NCBI GenBank assembly: GCA_946478715.1
Contig: CAMLDA010000026.1
Coordinates: forward strand, 1-7,758
Origin: an uncultured Candidatus Saccharibacteria bacterium
GTDB taxonomy: Bacteria; Patescibacteria; Saccharimonadia; Saccharimonadales; UBA10212
Length of the DNA stretch: 7,758 nucleotides
Reading direction: 5' to 3'
Shown: positions 1 through 4,796 of the stretch, in pieces
How the letters are laid out: each line of letters opens with the position of its first letter
Position numbering within the stretch: the stretch's first letter is position 1
Position numbers and translations under genes: made by a program
The notes under the pieces: model-generated
The model's input: only the letters and a program-made list of their open reading frames with translations
Told to the model about the DNA's origin: nothing
The model's database searches: none

Positions 1-851
1 ACGTCGGCTTAATGGCGCGTGAAGTCCTGTGCGGCTCTGATGCCGATCTGATAATCACACACCTGTTATTTGATGCTATCGCATGCCCTTCGCAGGCGCC
101 GTCAGTGCTGCACCTGCACGGTTATCCGCCGGACTTCACTTATCACCATAAACTACTGGCCGGCTTGCCGGACGCGTTCATATCAGTATCTGAAGCTATT
201 GCCGCAAGATGGAAAAAAATATTGCCGCCCAGCGCTCCCAGCCTGGTAGTGCAGAATGGCATCGATGAGGGCAGATATAAGCCTGCGGCGGTAAAACAAA
301 CATACGATCTTATGTATATAGGCAGGCTGCTGCCGGTAAAAGGAATAGATACCTTGATTGAAGCGGCGTCTTTTTTGCCCGGTATAAAGGTGGCGGTAGC
401 CGGAACCGGGCCTATGCAGTCCGAATTACAGCGGCTGGCCAAGCGCAAGAAAGTGGAGGACAGGGTGTTATTTCTGGGCTATGTACCGGATAAGGAATTA
501 GCTAATTTGTACAATTCCGCTAAAATCGTCGTCCTGCCCTCAAAAGACAAAGAAGGTATTTTAACCACTCTTCTGGAAGCCGCCTCATGCGCCCGGCCCG
601 TAATAACTACTTCCGCGGGCAGTATGTCGGAGTTTATAGATAACATGATAAACGGTGTTATAGTTTCACCTGATGACCCAAAAGAGTTGTCACGGGCGGC
701 CATGAAGCTCCTGGAAGATGAAAAAATGAGGGTAGATTTAGGGCAGATGGCCAGGCGAAAAATCCTGGAAGGCTGGACTTGGGGCCAAAGGATCGCTCAG
801 CTGGAAACGGCTTACCTGGAAATCGCCTCTAAGCACCGGCGGGATATATGA
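1..851 (+). CDS. Glycosyltransferase family 4 protein (5'-partial)
   Basis: A GT-B fold, retaining glycosyltransferase of the GT4 group, which transfers a sugar from an activated donor to an acceptor, usually for surface polysaccharide or glycolipid. Numbering from the ATG at 12, the visible part contains the end of the acceptor domain with HLHG (34-37), the linker NGID (82-85), the donor-domain opening YIGRLLPVKG (102-111), and the EX7E motif E181...E189, which contacts the donor nucleotide-sugar. The reading frame is open to the window edge (no stop in positions 3-11). Family members have roughly 170-200 residues before the GRL..KG motif, whereas only about 100 are present from this ATG, so the true start probably lies upstream and the ATG at 12 is internal. 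The stop overlaps the Nudix start (ATGA, 848-851), implying translational coupling. Donor and acceptor cannot be deduced. Confidence 0.9.
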   Translation, partial: VGLMAREVLCGSDADLIITHLLFDAIACPSQAPSVLHLHGYPPDFTYHHKLLAGLPDAFISVSEAIAARWKKILPPSAPSLVVQNGIDEGRYKPAAVKQTYDLMYIGRLLPVKGIDTLIEAASFLPGIKVAVAGTGPMQSELQRLAKRKKVEDRVLFLGYVPDKELANLYNSAKIVVLPSKDKEGILTTLLEAASCARPVITTSAGSMSEFIDNMINGVIVSPDDPKELSRAAMKLLEDEKMRVDLGQMARRKILEGWTWGQRIAQLETAYLEIASKHRRDI

Positions 852-1354
852 AAAAAACTGTATTTAATTGGAAAGAAAGCCCGGTGGTCAGTAATCCAAA
901 AAAAGTAAGCCAGGTATACGTGTGGTTTATTACCTATGATAAGAAAATCGTAATCGTTTCCAAGGACGGCGTTAACTGGCAGCTGCCAGGCGGGAAACCG
1001 GAACCGGAGGAAGACTTAAAGAAGGCGGCCCTCCGCGAACTAAGAGAAGAAACGGGTATCCATGGAGCGGGAACGGAGAACCTGGTCCTGTTTGGATACT
1101 ATGAAGTAAGTGAAAGAGGAGCCGGTAAAAGGCAGGATTCACCCAGCCTCCAGGTTCGGTACTTCCTGAAGTCGGATATCTCCTCCGCCGAGCTGAACTT
1201 TTCCGTATCCCATGAAGACCGCAATCAGCCGGCCGGTGACCAGGTGCGTTACGCGGGCGCGTACACCCTGAGGCAGGTTGAAGAGATGATACCTTGGATG
1301 AAAGAAAGCGGTGAATATAAGACGCTGCTGCGCAGGCTTCCGGAACTGGCATGA
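848..1354 (+). CDS. Nudix hydrolase
   Basis: A hydrolase of nucleoside diphosphates linked to another moiety (NDP-sugars, dNTPs, NADH, ADP-ribose and similar); the substrate is not predictable from the motif. The complete 168-residue protein has a perfect Nudix box GX5EX7REUXEEXGU at about residues 49-71, including the REL-x-EE-x-G core (R63-G70) that binds Mg2+ and carries the catalytic glutamates. It is preceded by the typical WQLPGGK (44-50). A beta-strand start (VYVWFITYDKKIVIV) fits the fold. The ATG overlaps the upstream glycosyltransferase stop and the TGA overlaps the next gene's ATG, so it is the middle gene of a coupled trio. A role in clearing or supplying a nucleotide-sugar for the neighbouring glycosyltransferase is possible but is only inferred from position. 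Confidence 0.93.
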   Translation: MKKTVFNWKESPVVSNPKKVSQVYVWFITYDKKIVIVSKDGVNWQLPGGKPEPEEDLKKAALRELREETGIHGAGTENLVLFGYYEVSERGAGKRQDSPSLQVRYFLKSDISSAELNFSVSHEDRNQPAGDQVRYAGAYTLRQVEEMIPWMKESGEYKTLLRRLPELA

Positions 1355-2217
1355 GCATAACAATAGGGTCCGGCAGCCAAAGTATCCTTATAAAAGGCAG
1401 CGAAGGCCTGCTTAAGAAAATATCGGCCAGCGGTTTCGGCGCCGGATATATACCGAACTTCTCACTTATAAATGAGCAAGCAAATCCTGAATCATCTCTC
1501 TCATTAAGCCCGGGCCCTTATGATCTTAAAAATGATTATCCGGAGTTTTACTTCAGTTTTCCTGAAAATGAAGTTTCTGCGGAAGATATCTTTACGATAA
1601 TCGACTATTGCCTGGAGTACGACAGGCAGCTGCATGGGGTATATACGGTGCATGGAAGCGCCTGCGCGAAAAATGATAAAGGGGTGCTTATCTTTGGCCC
1701 GGTCAGCGGCCTTGGCAAAACATCCCTGATGCTTGAGCTGTGCAAAAACCACGGATTCGTCCCACTTGGCGACGAAAAGATACTGGTCAATGATAACCCG
1801 GAGATTGTAGGCGGCGTCACCAGGCTTAGCCTGAATAAGCCGCAGATAAGCCGGATTATGGGATCGGCTATGGAGAGCTATGATATGGCCCAGGGTGACC
1901 TGCTCCCCGCCTATAAGAAATCCGTGAAGCTGTCAGCGGTCGTTATTCCATTCATTTCACCGGGCAGCCATTTTGACTCAGAAAAACTCACTTCGGCAGA
2001 GGCAGACTGGCATCTTTACGAGGAGGTAAGCCGTAAAATCCGCGGTACCTCCAGGAGAGTTTCTGATTTCTCCCACCCAGTCGCCAGCCTGGATACCCAA
2101 CCTCTTTCCGCCAGGCGCTCGGAAGCCGTAAAAAAGATTTCATCCGATATAGATTTTTTCCGTATCAGGGGTGATTTAGCATCTGCGGCAAAAGAAATTG
2201 ACCTACTGGTAAGTTAA
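1351..2217 (+). CDS. HPr kinase-like P-loop protein
   Basis: A 288-residue protein with a central P-loop resembling HPr kinase/phosphorylase and the HprK-related kinases. Residues 100-146 follow the HprK layout: H101-G102, then GVLIFGPVSGLGKT with Walker A G116-T124 (K123 to bind ATP phosphates), LELCKNHGF, and an acidic pair D141-E142 where HprK has Asp-Asp. The N-terminal 95 residues are not recognised. I cannot find the HprK C-terminal signature (an RG-x-G type loop), and no HPr gene is visible, so a true carbon-catabolite HPr kinase is unlikely. More probable is an HprK-like kinase acting on a peptide or small molecule, as in HprK-related proteins of natural-product clusters. It starts in an ATGA overlap with the Nudix gene. 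A 61-67 nt gap with a promoter separates it from the ATP synthase genes. Confidence 0.72.
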   Translation: MSITIGSGSQSILIKGSEGLLKKISASGFGAGYIPNFSLINEQANPESSLSLSPGPYDLKNDYPEFYFSFPENEVSAEDIFTIIDYCLEYDRQLHGVYTVHGSACAKNDKGVLIFGPVSGLGKTSLMLELCKNHGFVPLGDEKILVNDNPEIVGGVTRLSLNKPQISRIMGSAMESYDMAQGDLLPAYKKSVKLSAVVIPFISPGSHFDSEKLTSAEADWHLYEEVSRKIRGTSRRVSDFSHPVASLDTQPLSARRSEAVKKISSDIDFFRIRGDLASAAKEIDLLVS

Positions 2218-2230
2218 AAAGCTTTATAAA

Positions 2231-2255
2231 CTGGGGCTTTGAGCTGCAAGCCCAG
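2231..2255 (+). other. Imperfect stem-loop after the upstream operon
   Basis: CTGGGGCTT (2231-2239) can pair with AAGCCCAG (2248-2255), giving 8 base pairs with one bulged G and an 8-nt loop. It lies 13 nt after the stop of the HPr kinase-like gene, where a transcript end would be expected. No T-tract follows, so it is not a classical intrinsic terminator on the plus strand; it could be a 3'-end stabiliser or a weak or factor-assisted terminator. Confidence 0.4.
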
Positions 2256-2268
2256 GGTGATAGCCTGG
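2252..2268. repeat. Inverted repeat overlapping the atp promoter
   Basis: CCAGG (2252-2256) and CCTGG (2264-2268) form a perfect 5-bp inverted repeat around the 7-nt spacer GTGATAG. The right arm contains the TG of the extended -10 element, and the left arm shares bases with the 3' side of the stem-loop at 2231-2255, so the two hairpins are mutually exclusive in read-through RNA. It could be a small operator or chance; arms this short occur often. Confidence 0.3.
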
Positions 2269-2274
2269 TATAAT
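2266..2274 (+). promoter_or_regulatory. Extended -10 promoter of the ATP synthase operon
   Basis: TGGTATAAT combines a perfect TATAAT hexamer (2269-2274) with the TG of an extended -10 element (2266-2267). No good -35 box lies 16-18 nt upstream (a TTGAGC at 2239-2244 is too far away), which is normal for extended -10 promoters. The expected transcription start is around 2281, a few bases before the ATG at 2285. Confidence 0.7.
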
Positions 2275-2284
2275 TGTTTTGAAT

Positions 2285-2575
2285 ATGGGAAAGATCAAGG
2301 CAGTTAAAGCTCCATCGGGGGCCGGGCAAGCATCAAAAGACGCCAAAGGCAGCGGCGCTATATTATTAGTGTCGGCGCTGGATATGAGCTGGCGGCTGGC
2401 TATCGCCGTGCTGGTGCCGATAATCGGCGGCTACGAGATAGACAAGCACCTGGATACATCACCGGTGTTCATAATAGTCGGTTTTTTGGTGGCTATGGTG
2501 GGGACCTTTTTGATTATGAAGCAGACAGTGGCCGCCGCTAACGGCAGGTATAAACACGCGGAGAGCCGCAAATGA
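2285..2575 (+). CDS. AtpZ/AtpI-family ATP synthase accessory protein
   Basis: A small membrane protein of the kind often encoded first in F-type ATP synthase operons (AtpI/AtpZ, ATPase_gene1-like), thought to help c-ring assembly or Mg2+/Ca2+ supply. It has a basic, hydrophilic N-terminus of about 35 residues, then two membrane helices. The first is around SWRLAIAVLVPIIGGYEIDK and the second around PVFIIVGFLVAMVGTFLIM. They are joined by the family-typical G-x-x-x-D-K-x-L-x-T-S-P turn. I chose the ATG at 2285; an in-frame TTG at 2279 would add two residues but would lie at or before the predicted transcript start. There is no Shine-Dalgarno sequence before either start, in keeping with a near-leaderless message. 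Its stop overlaps the atpB ATG (ATGA, 2572-2575). Assignment rests on topology, the turn motif and position, since this family is poorly conserved. Confidence 0.8.
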   Translation: MGKIKAVKAPSGAGQASKDAKGSGAILLVSALDMSWRLAIAVLVPIIGGYEIDKHLDTSPVFIIVGFLVAMVGTFLIMKQTVAAANGRYKHAESRK

Positions 2576-3372
2576 TAGCTCTGACGAATTTTGCGGCCAG
2601 CGTTCCCGAAGTCCACATAGCTCCCCAGCCGATTTTCAACCTGGGCCCGGTAGCTATAACTAACTCGATACTGTACGGCTGGATATCGGTGGTAATCATG
2701 ATCATCCTGTTCATAGTCGCGGCCCGGCGGATCACAGTCCATCCCAAAGGCGGCTTCATCCAGCTGGTCGAAGTGATCGCCGACTACATGTCCGATACCG
2801 TTAAAGACGCTTTTGCCAATAAGGAGCGCTCATACAAGTACATCCTGTACTTCGTAACAGTGTTCTTTTTCCTGCTGATAAATAACATGATGGGCATAAT
2901 CCCGGGCGTGGGCGAATCCTTCACCTCGCACGGCAATTCACTGCTCCGGCCTATGACAGCCGACTTTAACGCCACGCTGGCGGTAGCGGTCATAACCATG
3001 GGGCTGGTATATATAAGCTCGCTAAAAGAAGTGGGGCTAAAAGATTACTTCGGCCACTTTTTCATGGGCAGTATCAAGAACCCGCTGTATCTCTTCATTG
3101 GGATAATAGAGATGGTTACCGACCTGGTGCGGGTCATATCGCTTTCCCTGCGTCTTTTCCTTAATGTGGCCATCGTCGAGGCCATAGTGGTTGTGTTCGC
3201 CTATCTGGGACATTTTATCGCGCCGCTGACAGCCACGCCTTTCTACTTTCTGGATATCTTCGATAATGTCCTGCAGGCCTTTATCTTCGCGCTGCTGGGC
3301 GTGATGTACCTGGCTACCGCGGTCAATCACGTGGACGAGCACCACCAGGCCAAAGAAAGCTTGACCGCGTAA
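2572..3372 (+). CDS. atpB: ATP synthase F0 subunit a
   Basis: The 266-residue integral membrane stator subunit provides the two proton half-channels next to the c-ring. The N-terminus (VHIAPQPIFNLGPVAITNS) and the first helix (about 33-51) are family-typical. Next comes FFFLLINNMMGIIPG (98-112), then helices at about 135-150 and 170-190. The conserved channel helix around SLSLRLFLNVAIVE carries R194, equivalent to E. coli R210, with E203 at the same +9 spacing as E. coli E219. The last helix has QAFIF (235-239), matching the conserved Gln region. The usual RLFGN...AGE sequence is altered here: Leu follows RLF where Gly is expected, and Ile-Val precede the Glu. The gene is coupled to the upstream small gene by ATGA and preceded by GGAG (2560-2563). 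A long 214-nt gap follows. Confidence 0.97.
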   Translation: MIALTNFAASVPEVHIAPQPIFNLGPVAITNSILYGWISVVIMIILFIVAARRITVHPKGGFIQLVEVIADYMSDTVKDAFANKERSYKYILYFVTVFFFLLINNMMGIIPGVGESFTSHGNSLLRPMTADFNATLAVAVITMGLVYISSLKEVGLKDYFGHFFMGSIKNPLYLFIGIIEMVTDLVRVISLSLRLFLNVAIVEAIVVVFAYLGHFIAPLTATPFYFLDIFDNVLQAFIFALLGVMYLATAVNHVDEHHQAKESLTA

Positions 3373-3389
3373 TCTCCATCTGACAAAAT
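3361..3389 (+). promoter_or_regulatory. Possible internal promoter for atpE onward
   Basis: TTGACC (3361-3366, one mismatch to the -35 consensus) is followed after exactly 17 nt by CAAAAT (3384-3389, four of six -10 matches). It lies at the end of atpB and would give a transcript starting near 3396 that includes the structured region before atpE. The -35 is good but the -10 is weak, so this is tentative. Confidence 0.27.
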
Positions 3390-3449
3390 TATAGATAGCT
3401 TAGAGATGCCGCAGGAGGGAAAACCAAACTGTCCTTTTAAGCTTGAGAA

Positions 3450-3548
3450 GGCCTTTCCACTGCAATTTGTTCGCTGAAGCGGCTGCCGGACGTGAAACGT
3501 CGGACGCTCCACAGCTCTAGCGAGCAAATGCACAGGGTGGGTAAGGCC
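3450..3548 (+). ncRNA. Candidate structured RNA element in the atpB-atpE gap
   Basis: The transcript can fold into one long interrupted stem. Paired segments, from outside in, are GGCCTT 3450-3455 with AAGGCC 3543-3548; CCAC 3457-3460 with GTGG 3537-3540 (plus a T3456-G3541 wobble); TGCA 3461-3464 with TGCA 3529-3532; and TTTGTTCGCT 3466-3475 with AGCGAGCAAA 3519-3528 (one wobble). That is about 25 pairs. Inside lie a second arm, GGCTG 3481-3485 with CAGCT 3512-3516, and an apical hairpin of CCG-ACGT (3486-3493, bulged G3489) with ACGT-CGG (3497-3503) closing a GAA loop. AGCG 3478-3481 with CGCT 3505-3508 is an alternative inner pairing. No T-tract follows, so it is not a terminator. No protein in any frame explains it. 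It could be a translation-control element, RNase processing site, riboswitch-like RNA or repeat; I recognise no known class. Confidence 0.55.
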
Positions 3549-3567
3549 GGTATGACAGTAAATTAAT

Positions 3568-3573
3568 AAGGAG
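3568..3573 (+). promoter_or_regulatory. Ribosome binding site of atpE in an A+T-rich leader
   Basis: AAGGAG lies 13 nt before the atpE ATG, longer than the usual 5-9 nt. The region 3551-3586 is strongly A+T-rich and unstructured, unlike the G+C-rich stem just upstream. The frame is closed by TAA at 3542-3544 and holds no other ATG, GTG or TTG before 3587, so the ATG at 3587 is the only plausible start despite the long spacing. Confidence 0.75.
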
Positions 3574-3586
3574 TAAATATAAATTT

Positions 3587-3832
3587 ATGATTGCACCCGC
3601 AGACTTGATAATCGCAGCGAGTACAACCAACGTAGATATAATCGGCAAAGGCCTGATGATCGGCGGCGGCTTTATAGGCCCGGGCATCGGCATGGGTATC
3701 GTAGGCGGCAGCTACATCCAGGCGACCGGCCGCAATCCGGAAGCCAAGCTGCTTGGCCAGGCCCTGGTGTTCATAGCCATCATTGAGCTGTACGCGCTTT
3801 TGGCGTTCGCATCGGTCTTTATCATCAAATAA
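3587..3832 (+). CDS. atpE: ATP synthase F0 subunit c
   Basis: The 81-residue proteolipid is a two-helix hairpin, copies of which form the rotating c-ring. Helix 1 carries the glycine-rich packing motif GPGIGMG (31-37). The cytoplasmic loop has the conserved R49-N50-P51, which contacts gamma and epsilon. Helix 2 carries the ion-binding carboxylate E67. The Na+-ring ligands of Ilyobacter-type c subunits are missing: Met36 replaces the helix-1 Gln, and Leu68 follows the Glu in place of Ser or Thr, so protons are the likely coupling ion. Oddly, the Arg-to-Glu distance is 18 residues, whereas it is 20 in E. coli (R41-D61) and Ilyobacter (R45-E65), so the loop or start of helix 2 is two residues shorter. 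It stands alone between a 214-nt and a 42-nt gap, unlike its overlapping neighbours. Confidence 0.96.
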   Translation: MIAPADLIIAASTTNVDIIGKGLMIGGGFIGPGIGMGIVGGSYIQATGRNPEAKLLGQALVFIAIIELYALLAFASVFIIK

Positions 3833-3874
3833 GGACGCGTTCATTACTTAGGGTTCAGGGAGAATAATTAAAAA

Positions 3875-4402
3875 GTGCATATTCTGATAACACAGTTTGG
3901 GGATAGCTCGTCAGGCATCGGAGCGTTAGGTCTGAATCTGACGTCGTTTCTGATCCAGCTGGGCACATTCATCATCGCTTTCTGGGTGCTTAGAAAATGG
4001 GCTTTTAAGCCTATCCTTAAAGTTCTGAACGAGCGGCGGGAAACTATCGAGCAGGGCGTTACGCTGGGCGAAAGGATGAAGAAAGAGCAGGCTGAGATGG
4101 AGCAGAAGGTTGCCGAAGCTTTGCAGGGCGCGCGGCAGGAAGCCGACAAGATAATCGCCGACGCGTCTGACCGCGGCCGCCAGATTATCGCCGATGCGGA
4201 GGCCAAGGCCAAAGAAAAATCCGAAGGCATCATCGCCAGCGCCGAAGAGCGTATCAGCCAGGATGTAAAACTGGCCCGCAGCAACCTGGAAAAAGAACTG
4301 GTGGGTCTGGTCGCTGAAGCCGCAGAAGCGATTATCGATGAGAAAGTCGACGCCAAAAAGGACGCCTCGCTGATCGACAGGGCGCTTAAGGGGCGGGCAT
4401 GA
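3875..4402 (+). CDS. atpF: ATP synthase F0 subunit b
   Basis: The 175-residue peripheral stalk subunit normally works as a dimer linking subunit a to delta and the alpha/beta head. A short polar N-terminus leads into one membrane helix (about 23-42, LTSFLIQLGTFIIAFWVL). Next comes the family-typical juxtamembrane FKPILKVLNERR (44-55) and then a long charged, alanine-rich helix to the end, consistent with a coiled coil. The start is GTG at 3875, preceded by CAGGGAGA (3857-3864) 10 nt away; the protein begins MHILITQFGD. Only one b gene is present, so a homodimer is expected, not a b/b' pair. The TGA stop overlaps the atpH ATG (4399-4402), supporting coupled synthesis of the two stalk proteins. 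Confidence 0.95.
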   Translation: MHILITQFGDSSSGIGALGLNLTSFLIQLGTFIIAFWVLRKWAFKPILKVLNERRETIEQGVTLGERMKKEQAEMEQKVAEALQGARQEADKIIADASDRGRQIIADAEAKAKEKSEGIIASAEERISQDVKLARSNLEKELVGLVAEAAEAIIDEKVDAKKDASLIDRALKGRA

Positions 4403-4794
4403 AAATACCGAGAAATGAGCTGGTACAGGTGCTGGACAAGCTTTCCCGGGAGATGCCGGCTAAGAAATTCGCTTCCGAAGCGGCCAGCTACCTTCTGAGC
4501 CAAAACCGCACCGGCGAACTGGACAGCCTGGCCCGCGACCTGATTAATTACCGGGTAGAAAAAGGGGTGGTAGAGGTTACGGCTGTCAGCGCTCATAAGC
4601 TGACCCAGGCCGCTTTGGGCGAGGTAAAAGCTAGAGTCAAGCAGCTTTACCCCAAAGCCCGCAGGATTATCATCAACCAGAGGATTGACGAGGGCCAGAT
4701 AGGCGGCGTCCGCATAGAGCTGCCGGGGCGCCAGCTGGACCTGACACTAAGAAGCAAGCTAAATAAATTTAAACAATTAACGGCAGGGAACTAA
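4399..4794 (+). CDS. atpH: ATP synthase F1 subunit delta (short form)
   Basis: Delta (OSCP) caps the F1 head and ties it to the b stalk. The C-terminal domain is clear: VEVTAVSAHKLTQ (57-69) matches the conserved V-x-SA-x-x-L segment, and IDEGQIGGVRIELPGRQLD (95-113) matches the D-x-x-x-x-GG motif, followed by the terminal R-x-L helix. At 131 residues it is about 45-50 shorter than the usual 175-180, and the loss is all at the N-terminus: residues 1-52 correspond only to the later part of the six-helix domain that binds the alpha N-termini. No frameshift explains this, because the frame starts at an ATGA overlap with an intact b subunit. Tight packing and family-like sequence indicate a functional short delta, not a broken gene. 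Confidence 0.92.
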   Translation: MKIPRNELVQVLDKLSREMPAKKFASEAASYLLSQNRTGELDSLARDLINYRVEKGVVEVTAVSAHKLTQAALGEVKARVKQLYPKARRIIINQRIDEGQIGGVRIELPGRQLDLTLRSKLNKFKQLTAGN

Positions 4795-4796
4795 CT

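Noticed and set aside
972..1358. Minus-strand ORFs opposite the Nudix gene
   Set aside because: The Pro/Arg/Ser-rich composition is typical of an antisense shadow, and the Nudix gene on the plus strand has a perfect motif.
2231..2255. Intrinsic terminator for the upstream trio
   Set aside because: The stem is imperfect and is followed by GGTGATAG with no T-tract on the plus strand. The A-run on its left would suit a minus-strand terminator, but no minus-strand gene is present.
848..2575. UGA read as glycine, as in some CPR lineages (Gracilibacteria, Absconditabacteria)
   Set aside because: TGA ends several genes precisely at ATGA overlaps with intact next genes, and no in-frame TGA interrupts any conserved protein, so the standard code applies.
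3406..3477. A 23-codon plus-strand ORF (MPQEGKPNCP...) in the atpB-atpE gap whose stop falls within the structured RNA
   Set aside because: It has no ribosome binding site at a workable distance, no recognisable features, and its length is expected by chance. A leader peptide that melts the stem is an attractive idea but unsupported.
3474..3498. Hammerhead-like pieces CTGAAG and GAAAC in the structured RNA
   Set aside because: The core needs CUGANGA, and the final A is a C here. The helix between the two pieces does not close as stem II, and the long stem is better explained without it.
4399..4402. A frameshift or assembly error as the cause of the short delta subunit
   Set aside because: The upstream sequence codes for an intact b subunit right up to the ATGA overlap, so no lost delta N-terminus is hidden in another frame.
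3868..4596. A 242-codon minus-strand ORF opposite atpF and atpH
   Set aside because: It is Ser/Ala-rich low-complexity sequence produced by codon bias of the real genes on the other strand, with no domain; atpF and atpH are unmistakable.
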